Shown here: positions 35,438 through 46,428 of the stretch, in pieces
How the letters are laid out: each line of letters starts with the position of its first letter
Position numbering within the stretch: position 1 is the first letter of the stretch
Assembly (NCBI GenBank): GCA_032718475.1
Contig: JAUCBJ010008095.1
Coordinates: 19,421-83,420 of the forward strand
Source of the DNA: Nemertoderma westbladi
Lineage: Eukaryota; Xenacoelomorpha; Nemertodermatida; Nemertodermatidae
Reading direction: 5' to 3'
Length of the DNA: 64,000 bases
The notes under the pieces: model-generated
The model's input: the letters and a program-made list of their open reading frames with translations, nothing else
Told to the model about the DNA's origin: nothing
Database searches by the model: none
Made by a program: the position numbers and the translations under genes

Positions 35438-36898
35438 ATGACGGAATTAATAGAAGATGATCTTGGTATCAGGGAACGATATACTCTACCTTTACAAGCA
35501 TTTGTGGATAGCTTGATACGCGGTGAAGCCGATCCAACCATTACGGAGGACGATGGTCGTTATATCGAACCGCCGATGTCCCAAGAGCAACTTACGCGTG
35601 AATTGGACTATCGAAAATTAACCGCTCGCTATACGCATCGTAATGGTACGTATATGGACTTCCTAACTACTGGCCATCCTATCGATTTACATGATACGGA
35701 CGATGTATACACCGAAAGGGAAATGGTTCTATTTAAATATCATACCCAGCGGAGTCGTAACGATAAACCGAGAATAGATCACGAAAATTATATTCGTAAC
35801 AGACTGGGAAGACGAACCAATATGCCTAGAATCTGAGGAGATTCAGCCTATCGCGCCCGGAACAACGACAACGATTACCTCCTAGAATGGTATCAAGGTC
35901 CACAGTGTCTCACTGCGTACGATTATCGCCATGCCAACTATGTTTCTCGGCAACGTTGTCGGTTATGCGCATCGAGAGACCATGTTACGCCCATGGACAC
36001 AAACGTCCGCTGTTCCTATTTCCACGAACAACCGACGATGGAAATTTATTGCGCGTATTACAGACTCAATAACTTGCACATTTTTGCGGTTTGCCCTCAA
36101 TTTATGACTCAATGTCACCATTGTCAACTAAAGGGACGCGCCAGTTTCGATTGCCCTTTTTAGTCACGATTTGGAAAGCGTAGATGAAATGATCACACTA
36201 CGTTACATCAGAGCTTGGGAAGCGAACGCTGATTTACATTGTGATTCGCGCCATCGTTATTATCCTGGACGCGCTTATGAAGGAGTTTATGCGTTCCATC
36301 CTTATTCCATCCTTATCTATTCGCTTCTGTCGAACAGAAATCACGCATATCGAGTTACGAACTACTGAAGCGCGTCGGAGAATGTATTTCAACCAAGTTC
36401 GTACGCAAATTTCTCAGGAGGGTTAATCCTAGCAACCTTCATTCCTATAACTTAATCAGTTATATCCGTCAGGACCCGGACTATGGAGACTTATTTGTTA
36501 ACTCATACCCCGAGTTACAGGAAGTATATCGACGGCCTTACGAATACCGAGCCCGCGAACGCGAGTTGGAAAGAACCATTAAACCCAGGAAGTTTCTAAC
36601 TGCCTATGGTCCACCTACGGCTCTCGTTCAGACCACTCGTAAAGGACCCGTAAGAGCGGCTGTCCTAAAACGCGCTCTAAAGGCCGCTAGACCCCTCTCC
36701 CCCGACGTTGATGTCAATCAACTCGGCACTTCGACTGGCGGATACACCGACCATAATCCTATACCCTCTGATGCAATCATATTGCACCCTTCACCCAGGA
36801 GTTATAGCCCTCCTTGTAAAGTGGCTCGCCCCAAAGAGAAAAAGACTCTGGCTAGCTTTAAAAAACTGCGTAAACGCCGTCCGCGTAAGAAAGATTAA
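35438..36898 (+). pseudogene. Locus B: broken zinc-knuckle gene downstream of BEL-1 pol, homologous to the 3' half of locus A
   Basis: The first piece (132 codons, ATG at 35438) ends at TGA 35834-35836. The same frame then continues open to a TAG at about 36160, through a Cys/His cluster with CRLCASRDH, IYCAYYRLNNLHIFAVC and CHHCQLKGRASFDC. The reading then shifts frame at a T run into HDLESVDEMITLRYIRAW (to about 36367) and later into the basic tail at 36566-36898, ending KKLRKRRPRKKD. Pieces align by eye with locus A in order: the last knuckle, the following WE..AD segment, RA..G..A..P (RAHLGFWAVNP in A, RAYEGVYAFHP in B) and a charged segment before an AWAY/TAYG end. No exonuclease motifs are visible in B. 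The basic C-terminus could bind nucleic acid. It lies 78 bp upstream of the right-hand LTR copy, hence inside BEL-1. Confidence 0.7.
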
Positions 36899-36975
36899 CT
36901 GTTTAGAGTATTTACGTATATTAGAAACTGTGATTTTGTATATTTTATAGACTTAAATCCCATTTTCTGGGAGCG

Positions 36976-38175
36976 GTGTAAAAGCTTTTGTGGGATAACT
37001 GGTTCGTTTGCCTTGCTGGCCAGTTCCCCCCGGTCGCTAGAATACTCTAAAAAGGGATCTATAGCTAAAATAGTGCAAGCTACCAGCTTATTGGCTGATT
37101 TGCTGTACGAAGGTATCTGGGCTCCGTTTAATCGGCCAACCAGCCTAGGAAAGTTGCGTCATAGCCCTGTTTCTGTATCTGCCAATAGAATTTGAGTTGG
37201 CGTTGATTTTGACCTATCCCAGAGCTACTGAACTGAATTTCCTATCTGTATGCTCATCCTCTGTGTTGGACGGGAGCTTCGTGGAATAAGGGTAGTTGGT
37301 ATCCTCGTATAGAGTAGTAGTCATATGATTCTGTTGTTGTGTTCCCATTTTTTCGCCATAACACCGGCTTTTGGAACAACTCTAGCAAAAACTGCTTAGA
37401 TTATAGAAAAGTATAACTGTTACCGGCGGTGTTACCTCACTTAATTTAACGGCACGGCACGGACTTTAATTACTAATCATATTGTTTGTACTGTTATTTA
37501 CCGTCAGTTATTAATTGTATCGATTTGTTGATGAAATATTGTCATTTGGAGAATATTGATAAATCACCCAAATTTCCCAATTTTCTTGATACACTACAGG
37601 TTAGAGAGACAGGCTATATATAACAATTGCGATTTATATCAATGTGGTGTGTATTGAATCTAATGTTATTTAGTAGACACTACCTGAGTCAATTGCTGTT
37701 CTCTTTATGTGTGATCAAATATACTGACGGTCGGCAGAATAGTGTGCATGATTGTGAGTGTGACTGGTAACAAAGCATTTCCTAAAGAATGCGCCTTATA
37801 CTTTAATCATAAGCCTTATCGTTGCGTTTAGTATAAGTCCTAGCTCTGTTTAAATAGATAGAGCACCTCGTCCTAAAGGAACTGTTAATATTTCCCGAAA
37901 GTTAATAATATCTGTCAGAAATTACATATTAGCGATCAATCGAATAATACAGTAGGCTTACACTGCAACCTTACACTGCAATAATAAAATCTAAGCATCC
38001 GAATTCAGCCTCCCGGGTGTATCCATCGGGTGAATGATCGCGCATGGGCTGGCTTCGGCTAATGTTTTGTTTATTAGCATAAAATATTGTCGTATGCTAA
38101 AGGTGTGTTAATTAACTAAAAGACATATAAATTTTGGCAGGTTAAACTGCTAAAGGTCTTCAAAAGCGCGAACAG
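36976..38175 (+). repeat. 1.2-kb direct repeat, right copy (proposed truncated BEL-1 3' LTR)
   Basis: Near-identical to 16908-18105. It starts right after GGGAGCGG, and beyond GCGCGAACAG at 38175 the sequence becomes unrelated AT-rich DNA. The open frame 37013-37195 inside it is not a recognisable protein. Confidence 0.9.
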
Positions 38176-39522
38176 ATATTATTACTTTATAGGGCTATTA
38201 TTACTAGGTACTTTATATTATTATTAGGTTCTTACATTATATTACTAGTAGGTACTTTATGTTATTACTTTATTATTTATTACGATTGCCGACCCAATAT
38301 TCCCCACCCCTGGGGAAACTAGGCGAATCAATATCCCGCCTCAATGTTAAATTCTCAATTTAGGGAAAGGAGCAGGTTACAGTGGCACGTTATTTTAAAC
38401 AAAACAATAAACTAAACATAACATAACAGGTTACAGTTTTATTTTTGAGAGTAATCAGCTGTTATTTGCGTCGAATTTCACCTGGAGATGGATGAATTTT
38501 TATTGCGTCCAGTTTCCCCCCCCCCCCCCCCCTTATTTTGTCCCCTTCCCGTTATTCGGAGGAATTTAGTTTGTGCTGCCTTATCACCAGAATGTGAGTC
38601 GCGCCGTTTCTGCCTTTCCATAGATCGCCTTTGTACTCCATTAAGAAGGGTGTTTGCTAGGGTACAGCAATCAGCTATTGGTGGCAGTTGGGATATACCG
38701 TAATAGACCGCAATAATGTGTATTACTTGAGTTAGTTGTTTGTAGTACCGTATAGGTATAGTTCCATCATGTACAGCATCCACCCATGCAGCAGACGCCA
38801 TGGTCCTGGTCCACCATACCAGGTGATGCGGAGTAAGTTGTAATCCACCACGAGTTAGGGCTTGGGTAAATATATTATCCTCCTCTTAAATATCACCACT
38901 GATGTCTAACTCTGGGATTACCTTTACCAGGAATCCTGCGACGTATCCAGCTGCCTGAAACTCATCATAACTGACTTCAATATCCACTAGCTGTTAAATT
39001 TTTCTCAGCATTTCCGTTGTTATTAGGACATACTTTCGGATGTTCAGGTGCTTTCAAAGTGCATGGGATATCGTCTAATAGAACAAAGTCTAAAGTATAA
39101 ACTCAAGCTGAGACTTATATTTGGATGACTCAAGATCAATCGCGGCATTAACGTACTCCTTAGCTTTCGTAAGTAGCGATGTCGTAGTACCAACATTACG
39201 TTTCACGACTGCAATGACTTCTTCCAACTGAGACCAACGTATAAGTTGGCTATTACGAGCGAGGCAATGCGAAAACCCCAAGCTGCAACCCAGCTGATCA
39301 ACCGCCGATCGGCTGATACAAACATGTCCGAGGAAAGTTGACTCTTTGATGAAAGTGAAACCTGTCCAATATACTGTATACTTCGTTATGGAAAAAGAAG
39401 AGCAATACTTGGAACTGCGATAGTTTCACAAAAATGTCAGTACGCGACCGTATCCTGCAATTCCCTTTAGCCACGTAGAAACAACAGGCAGGCAGGTTCA
39501 GTCAGCTGCAAAAAGCCCCCAA
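38176..39522. other. Mixed AT-rich DNA with a 17-C run, no gene supported
   Basis: 38176-38290 is a low-complexity stretch of TTATTA and GGTACTTTA blocks. A run of 17 C lies at 38516-38532. Two minus-strand open frames (38478-38801 and 39090-39281) lie between here and the THAP fragment. Neither is a protein I recognise, but they may be remnants of the same THAP-type gene. Confidence 0.4.
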
Positions 39523-39903
39523 TTAAATCTCACTCCATGCACTCATTGAGTAACTGAAGTTGGCGTTCCTCAATGTGAGGGATGTCTCGTGGAGTGGGGG
39601 GTCGCGGCGGAACTCACGATAAGGGAAGTCCAGGGAAGTATATCGGAATATTGTTGGTCGCAAGGAACCGCCAGGGACTTTCTTGTGCGGAATTCCCTTG
39701 GAAAACTCTGGCCACTGTTGAGTACAAATGACGGCAGTGCTTCCATACTTAAACAGAGAGCCGTCATCTGCACTGCATCGTGGTAGGCCTAGTGCGGCGA
39801 TCCACTGATCTCGTTCGGCATCGACAGGAGGAAGTTTCACTACACGAACGGGATTTCCTGCGTAATTGCCGTCGCAGCCAAATACGCAACAATAATTAGG
39901 CAT
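39523..39903 (-). pseudogene. THAP zinc-finger domain fragment
   Basis: Starting at MPNYCCVFGCDGN (ATG near 39903), the minus frame follows the THAP pattern: an N-terminal MP..C....C, then VRVVKLPPVDAERDQWIAAL, VICTQQWPE and KKVPGGSLRPTIF. THAP domains are C2CH DNA-binding fingers found in P-element-type transposases and some regulators. The last zinc ligand should be His two residues after the third Cys, but here it is Gln (CTQQ). The frame then leaves family-like sequence and ends. This points to a broken copy, probably from a P-like transposon or a THAP gene family. Confidence 0.6.
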
Positions 39904-39960
39904 AATAATAATAAATAACTTGTTCTGTTGGTAGTTTAGCCTAATGTTGTAATACGGCAC

Positions 39961-40400
39961 CTTAAATACCTACCTATCAGCCTATAGCAGTATAGTAATT
40001 GATTTAATTACTACCAAATGGTACCACCTACCGGTAGGCCTACCTGTACCGGAACGGTCGCGGTACCGTACCGGTAGCATCATACTGTCATACGAGTACG
40101 GGCTACCACTGTACCAGGGTAGGGCCATACAGCCGTCCAGTTGAATGTACTGTAACTAGACTATCTGACTTTCTAACTGTACTATTCCCATATACCAGAG
40201 GTAGCGGTAGGACTATAATACAGCTATATGCTATAAGGCTATAACTATTCATTCTACGGTAGTACAGTAGTACAGTAGTAGGCTATTCAGGTAGTACAGC
40301 TTACAGCAGTATGAAATTAATGGACTTCGCTAGCGAAGTCGGATCAGGCAGTGTGCCAGTCCTGTAGTATAGTAGTCCTTGGGTACAGTAAATCATAACA
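39961..40400. other. Spacer with ACCGGT-rich and GTAGTACAGTAG-type simple sequence
   Basis: Contains clustered ACCGGT blocks (40025-40075), reminiscent of the BEL LTR leader, and short TAGTACAG repeats (40258-40285). No gene seen. Confidence 0.4.
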
Positions 40401-40402
40401 GG

Positions 40403-41412
40403 TCATGCAGCGCGCGGATTCCTGAAATTAGCGGAGGCCGATCGTTTCCCTATTTATGACACTATTTTCATAATATTTTCTTAGAAACCTCTCTTATGCA
40501 ACTTTGGTTAGGTGGATATGATGACTAGGGTTCATAGAAATGTAATAAAATATCTTTCTGGAATTTTTTATCTTGTAGTTGCCAAGGTAACCGGGTGCAA
40601 AGTTCAAATTTCGAGCGCCTGTAATTCAAGACGACGATGGATTCTGTTCTTGAGATTTGGTATATGAGTAAAGGGAATAAAAGTCTATCAAAATATTTTA
40701 AATTTAAATTTATTTTCAATCCCGTTTCCATGGTGACGGGAATTACGATAATGTCCCATATGACCGCCAGATAGAAATTGGGCTACTATTTACTACTTAT
40801 ATAATTTTAAACAAACATGCCTGGTGGCTGTCCTTTATTTCTAATAATTGCTAACCGAAATTTAATATTCTGGAATGTCAAAATCATGCTATCACAGGTC
40901 TTGCTCTCTGATTGGACAGTTTAGTTTATTGGTAAATATTGACTTTTAAAAATATGATTCACAATTGACGAATTATAAAATAAAATGTTGGCAATTTTAA
41001 CATATTATTTAGACTGACAACCGAAATAAAAAGGGTGTTTTATAGAATTGGTAGACAATTTTTAAAATTTTTCATTATACGTATTTCCATGGCAACGGAA
41101 ATGTAAACAAATTCAAATGTAAAATATTTTGATAGACTTTGATTTCTTTTAATCACCTACCAAATCTCAAGGGAAGAATCCATTGTCGCCTTGAAATACA
41201 GGCAAGTTTTAACTTTGCACCCGGTTACCTTGGCAACTACAAGATAAAAATTCCAGAGACATTTTATTACATTTCTGTGAACCCTGGTCATCATATCCAC
41301 CTAACAAAAGTAGCATAAAAGAAGTTTCTAAGGAAATATTATGAAAATAGTGCCATAAATAGGGAAAAGATCGGCCCACGCTAATTTCAACAATCCGCTC
41401 GCTGCATGACCT
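40403..41412. mobile_element. Foldback element with arms of about 350 bp
   Basis: The left arm (40403 to about 40745) is the reverse complement of the right arm (about 41075-41412). It starts GGTCATGCAGCG and ends CGCTGCATGACC. Matching interior blocks include CAAGGTAACCGGGTGCAAAGTT (40584) against AACTTTGCACCCGGTTACCTTG (41211). Short open frames in the arms (40525-40731, 41209-41415) are mirror translations of one sequence, not genes. No obvious flanking duplication was found. The size and lack of a transposase suggest a non-autonomous foldback or MITE-like DNA transposon. Confidence 0.85.
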
Positions 41413-42060
41413 CACCTTGAGTAAATCAGAGCGTTTAAACTAAGATTTTCCCGCGCTTGTGTATAAACCCCTCAATGTCAGCCGGAACTCGATGAATTTA
41501 AAAACGGTTTTTTTTCAAATTCGTGATCAGCACACCTTTTTACATTTTATGATCGTGTTTATATAAATTTTTTTTTGAGTCACCAACCCTACTGTTTGGG
41601 TCCGCTATAGAGCCTTTGCCTTTGTACAGGATTTTTATAAAGTTCTGTTTCCAAATGGCCGGAAGTCTACCTGCATCGAGACAAAGGTTAAATAGTGCAG
41701 TTAAAATGGTGATAATTAGAGGCAGTGCCTGTTTGGCGTGTTCATAATGTAAACGATCTGGGCCACATGCTTTCTTATTGGCGGTAGAGCGTTTTTAACT
41801 GTATTTTTATACTAGCTAGTGTTTAAATTTTTTGTTGTCTTAAATGTTCTAGAACATGTAAGTTATTGATTAAAATATACTGTTAGCTGGTGTTTATAAA
41901 AAATGTACTAGATATATTTAACACTTTCTAACATATTAATTTTCTAAAACATCCCGCTGCAAAAAAATTATTATTTATGGTAGCTAGTGGGGAGGAGTAC
42001 GGAACTTTTTTAGCTTCTATTTTTTGAAATTGTAGACAGCAGATTAGCTAATATTCTAAA
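41413..42060. other. AT-rich spacer
   Basis: No coding or repeated structure recognised, apart from T runs around 41505-41575. It ends where the 31-bp satellite starts. Confidence 0.4.
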
Positions 42061-42069
42061 AAAATATTT

Positions 42070-43165
42070 TTAGTGGGCGGAACTATAAGTACAAAATGTA
42101 GCCACGGGCGGAAATATAAAAATTTAATGTAGCCACGGGCGGAACTATATGAACAAAATGTAGCCACGGGCGGAACTATAACAACAAAATGTAGCCACGG
42201 GCGGAACTATAACAACAAAATGTAGCCATGGGCGGAACTATAAGAACAAAATATAGCCACGGGCGGAACTATAAGAATAAAATGTAGCTACGGGCGGAAC
42301 CATAAGAACAAAATGTAGCCGTGGGCGGAACTATAACAACAAAATGTAGCCATGGGCGGAACTATAAGAACAAAATATAGCCACGGGCGGAACTATAAGA
42401 ATAAAATGTAGCTACGGGCGGAACCATAAGAACAAAATGTAGCCGTGGGCGGAACTATAAGAACAAAATGTAGCCACGGGCGGAACTATAAGGACAAAAT
42501 GTAGCCATGGGCGGAACTATAAGAACAAAGTGGCCATGGGCGGAACTGTAAGAACTTAATGTAGCCACGGGCGGAACTATAAGAACATAATGTAGCCATG
42601 GGCGGAACTATAAGGACAAAATGTAGCCATGGGCGGAACTATATGAACAAAGTGGCCATGGGCGGAACTGTAAGAACTTAATGTAGCCACGGGCGGAACT
42701 ATAAGGACAAAATGTAGCCATGGGCGGAACTATAAGAACAAAGTGGCCATGGGCGGAACTGTAAGAACTTAATGTAGCCACGGGCGGAACTATAAGGACA
42801 AAATGTAGCCATGGGCGGAACTATAAGAACAAAGTGGCCATGGGCGGAACTGTAAGAACATAATGTAGCCACGGGCGGAACTATAAGAACATAATGTAGC
42901 CATGGGCGGAACTATAAGGACAAAATGTAGCCGTGGGCGGAACTATAAGAACTTAATGTAGCCACGGGCGGAACTATAAGAACTTAATGTAGCCACGGGC
43001 GGAACTATAAGAACAAAGTGGCCATGGGTGGAACTGTAAGAACATAATGTAGCCACGGTCGGAACTATAAGAACAAAATATAGCCACGGTAGGAACTATT
43101 ATGATCAAAATGTAGCCACGGGCGGAACTATAAGTACAAAATGTAGCCACGGGCGGAACTCCAGC
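42070..43165. repeat. Satellite array, 31-bp monomer
   Basis: About 35 tandem copies of a 31-bp unit with core GGGCGGAACTATAAGAAC followed by AAAATGTAGCCAC/T. A shorter variant AAAGTGGCCATGGGCGGAACTG recurs in a fixed context (about 42525, 42650, 42740, 42830, 43015), indicating higher-order amplification. The right end runs directly into the foldback element at 43168. Confidence 0.95.
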
Positions 43166-43167
43166 CA

Positions 43168-44046
43168 ATTTTTCTACAAATCTTAATGGGATTGCATGAA
43201 ATTTGAAACAGAGTTAGTTTCATCTCCCTCCTCCTTGCTGGGTGAGCCAGAATTTTTATTTCTGCATTCGTTCTTTAGCTACAAGCGTCTAAAAAAAGTG
43301 TCTTCGTCGATATTGCACCAGTTACACCGCAGTTATTCTTCAAACTTTTTTAGTGATTTGTTGGTACTAGTGGAAAGCTGGCCGTGCAGGGATTCCAAAT
43401 ATGTAACACAATTTGAATTTCGTTGAAAAATAGCGGAGATATGGGCGTTCAAATTTTGCATGGTTATGCACCTACGCGAGGCTATTTATTCTGTTTAATA
43501 AATACATCATAATCTGGAATATTTTGTTTATCCAAAACGTAGCTGGGCAACTAACAGTAGCAACTAACAGGACTAACAGTGCATTACATCTTTAATCATA
43601 CTATTAAGTAGCTATTCCTACATTTAAAAAATGTTCCAGAACATCGTTTATTTATTAAATAGAATAAAATAGCCTCGCGTCGTTGCAAAACCATGCAACA
43701 TTTGAACGCCCATATCTCAGCTATTTTTCAACGAAATTCAAATTGTGTCACATATTTGGAATCCTTGCATGACCAGCTTTTCATTGGTACCAACAAACAG
43801 CTATAAGGTAGAAGAATAACTGCGGTGTAACTGGTGTAATATCGCTGGAGACACTTTTTTAAACGCTTGTAGCTAAAGATTCTAAAAATAAAAATTCTGG
43901 CTCACCCAGTCAGTGGTCGGGAGGTGAAACTATCTCTGTTTCAAATTTCATGCAATCTCATTAAGATTTGTAGAAAAATTAGGGGGAGGGGGGGGGGGGG
44001 GGGGTGTCACTGAATTACGACACTATATTATGGGACATGGTGTATA
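43168..44046. mobile_element. Foldback element with long arms and an embedded 17-G run
   Basis: The left arm from AATTTTTCTACAAATCTTAA (43168 to about 43500) is the reverse complement of about 43655-43980. Both contain CATGAAATTTGAAACAGAG, GTTACACCGCAGTTATTCTTC and GCCCATATCTC blocks. Past the right arm comes AGGGGGAG17 (43981-44004) and then GTGTCACTGAATTACGACAC..GGGACATGGTGTATA. Parts of this terminal module recur at 54065-54200, 56460-56530 and 61060-61150, so it is a family. Confidence 0.85.
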
Positions 44047-44118
44047 TAGATTACAATTGTTCCAGTCATTGATTATTATAATATAAACCAGAAACCTACA
44101 CTAAATTATATATATACA

Positions 44119-46428
44119 ATGATTTACGAGTTGCTAGTAAGCATAATATTAATTTCTGGTCTACGGAAACCAAATGGGGAAAAAATCCAAAATGGTTGCG
44201 AGGAAAAGTTATCAGGAATGGATTGGTATTTTAGTTTGGATGGAACTGATGGAACATCACCTATAATATTCAAGTGTCCAAACGTTACAGATAAAATCAC
44301 ACACAAAGGTCAACCATCTGGACTCACTGGGCAATATCACACCTCAGCAAAGTTCAAAACATACCCTTACGACATAACGACATGTGTAATGCATGTGGGT
44401 GCAGATAAATCCTTTCTTGACCACTTTATTATCGATGAGGGACTTTCCGAATGTGGTGATGAATCCAATCGGTGGAGTGTTCGAGATGAGATCGACAGCT
44501 ACATCAACAACATAAACAACATCATGTTATCAACCAACTACTCTAATTTTAAATACGAAACATCTGCCTTCGGCTTCGCTATAGGGGCTCGCTATTTAGT
44601 TCATGATAGTTGCCTGGACGACGCACTAAACAACGACTCCTATACTTTGGCAGTATTCGGAACTAACGAAACATTCTGCATGAAGATATTGTTCAGGTAC
44701 GACGATAAACTGAACTGGATAACTCGGCAGTTTCATGACCAGGGTGGTAATGAAGGTAAAAGTTCTTCCCCTTGCAACAGCAAGCTGTCCCATAGGAAAA
44801 TTATACCAGATGAGGCATCGTTAACGCAGAGAAGTAATATTCTAGAAATTAACAGGGGTTATAAAGACATAAATGGGGGGGTTATATCGTTTGATGAGTT
44901 TATCAATGAAGTGACGCGGGAACTGGCAGAAATAGTGTACAACGCCCCGTCTAAGGTTGCTGAAAAAAGGAAATCTATTGTTAAAGCATACTACCATTCT
45001 GATAATAAGTGTGTATTCAAAAACCTCACTAGTGATATATCTTATGTAAATTACTTTAATCATTCTCAGCGGACTTCAAAAAGACTAATGAGAACACTAG
45101 ACCCATGCACGATCCAAACAATGAAGCATAGTAGCAATGGTGTGGCCTGTCTCAATTACGTGCCTCAATCCTGGCAACTTAGGTGTATTTGTCCTATAAG
45201 TTACAGCGGAGAAAGTGCTGCGGATAACGTTACAACCTGTATCGTTCCGTACATGAGGGATACTTGGAGGCCGGTGAATTGCTTTTTATACAATTCGGAT
45301 AAAATCCTGCCAAAATTAAATAAAAACGATATAGAAGATGCATTCACCGGAAACACAGACCAAATAGAATTCTCTACAATCAGAAAACATGATGTAAAAA
45401 CACCAGAAGGAAAAGCTTCCCAATTGTATTTCAGTATCCCAAACACTTCCCATAACATCGACTCAATCACCTTGCGAAGGAATTTAACCTTTACTTGTGT
45501 CGCCAAGCATGTTGCTCTCCCACCTCTTCTACCAACTCCACACTGCTCTGTAACCGTTACCGCTGTCTTTCCCCCAAACAACATCAACATAACTGACACA
45601 AAGGGAAACCTCATCTCCGCCATATTTATTCTGATGACACATAATGTTACATATCAATACACCAATGAAACTAAGAAATCTAACATCACAGGAGTTTTCA
45701 CTTTACAATGTAATTACGATAGAGCAAATCCGGAACCAAAAGTTAAATGGTATTACATCAATGACGCAAGGAAATCTGTTAGTAACGAATCTGTATTTAA
45801 CTTAGATACAAGGAAAGAAGTGAAAGGTCAATATGTTTGTGAGATGGAGACGCAATATTTTAAAGTACCGGTAGTAAAAACAAATCTGCTTGTAACTGAG
45901 TTAGAACTGAAACTAATTCAGGATGCCCGCGGTATTCAAACACGATCACTTGATAGTAAATCGAATCAGGTATTCGCAAGCACTACATCAAAAGTCATCA
46001 TCAAGTGGGGTTTCCATGGAAACAGTCTGGATGACGTGATGACTGCCAGTCCGGTGCAATTCTTATGGTACGCGCCCGATGGTGAACTAATTAATTATGG
46101 GAGCAATAATAGAGTATTGGAAAGAAAGCTTACGGTTGAAGGAGTGTACTCAGCAACAATTAAAGGAGACCGAATCGCGAACGTCGATGGAGAGAGACAC
46201 ACAACAATTAAGTTTAACGTATCTATTATTCGGAGTGAAAATAAATATGAACCCCCACGAAGTAAAACTCAATCAGCTCCATCCCTCCATATTCCGCCTT
46301 TGTTCATAATTTGCGGATTGTGTGCAATAACGCTATTCCTTCTCGGTATAGTTGGAATAATCACAGACAGTTGTGATGAGGGAAGAAATAGAAAAATTAA
46401 AGTACATGAAAGTAAATACAGTAATTGA
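44119..46428 (+). CDS. Type I membrane glycoprotein with Ig-like domain(s), intronless, family not recognised
   Basis: A 769-codon uninterrupted frame. The N-terminus MIYELLVSIILISGL can serve as a short signal peptide. A large Cys-containing ectodomain follows with about 15 N-glycosylation sequons (for example NVTD, NYSN, NETF, NLTF, NITD). Residues 525-580 look like an Ig domain (FTLQCNYDRANPEPKVKWYY then GQYVCEME), and NLTFTCVAKH near 460 suggests the end of another. A hydrophobic segment near residues 727-747 (PPLFIICGLCAITLFLLGIV) precedes a short basic tail. This suggests a cell-surface receptor or adhesion protein, or a captured envelope-like protein. I recognise no family for the first 400 residues. 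The upstream frame is open to a TAG at about 44048, with a possible splice acceptor (TTGTTCCAG) near 44065, so this could be a last exon. It starts just after a foldback element. Confidence 0.75.
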   Translation: MIYELLVSIILISGLRKPNGEKIQNGCEEKLSGMDWYFSLDGTDGTSPIIFKCPNVTDKITHKGQPSGLTGQYHTSAKFKTYPYDITTCVMHVGADKSFLDHFIIDEGLSECGDESNRWSVRDEIDSYINNINNIMLSTNYSNFKYETSAFGFAIGARYLVHDSCLDDALNNDSYTLAVFGTNETFCMKILFRYDDKLNWITRQFHDQGGNEGKSSSPCNSKLSHRKIIPDEASLTQRSNILEINRGYKDINGGVISFDEFINEVTRELAEIVYNAPSKVAEKRKSIVKAYYHSDNKCVFKNLTSDISYVNYFNHSQRTSKRLMRTLDPCTIQTMKHSSNGVACLNYVPQSWQLRCICPISYSGESAADNVTTCIVPYMRDTWRPVNCFLYNSDKILPKLNKNDIEDAFTGNTDQIEFSTIRKHDVKTPEGKASQLYFSIPNTSHNIDSITLRRNLTFTCVAKHVALPPLLPTPHCSVTVTAVFPPNNINITDTKGNLISAIFILMTHNVTYQYTNETKKSNITGVFTLQCNYDRANPEPKVKWYYINDARKSVSNESVFNLDTRKEVKGQYVCEMETQYFKVPVVKTNLLVTELELKLIQDARGIQTRSLDSKSNQVFASTTSKVIIKWGFHGNSLDDVMTASPVQFLWYAPDGELINYGSNNRVLERKLTVEGVYSATIKGDRIANVDGERHTTIKFNVSIIRSENKYEPPRSKTQSAPSLHIPPLFIICGLCAITLFLLGIVGIITDSCDEGRNRKIKVHESKYSN

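Larger units (their letters stand above)
16909..38175 (+). mobile_element. BEL-1: BEL/Pao retrotransposon with downstream gene (locus B) and nested Gypsy
   Basis: Proposed extent. Two near-identical direct repeats of about 1.2 kb (16908-18105 and 36976-38175) flank the plus-strand gag-pol. Both begin TGTAAAAGC, and the right one is preceded by purine-rich GGGAGCGG, as a 3' LTR is by its polypurine tract. In this reading the 5' LTR starts at 16909, gag-pol runs 20277-28457, Gypsy inserted at 29161, locus B lies at 35438-36898, and the 3' LTR is truncated at 38175. A complication is that minus-strand 16909-16985 also reads like BEL-2 pol. So either the LTR carries a captured pol piece, or the repeat is a segmental duplication of LTR plus flank. 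The flanking duplication test fails because the 3' end is cut. Confidence 0.55.

Noticed and set aside
13145-35836. TGA recoding (selenocysteine or altered code)
   Set aside because: TAA and TAG stops and frameshifts also break the same genes, and SMU1, SLC37 and the Gypsy ORF use normal codons.
38478-38801. 107-codon minus-strand ORF
   Set aside because: No recognisable domain, and its Gly-rich part is just the translated 17-C run.
43196-43426. 76-codon ORF in the foldback arm
   Set aside because: Lies in an inverted-repeat arm with no coding similarity.
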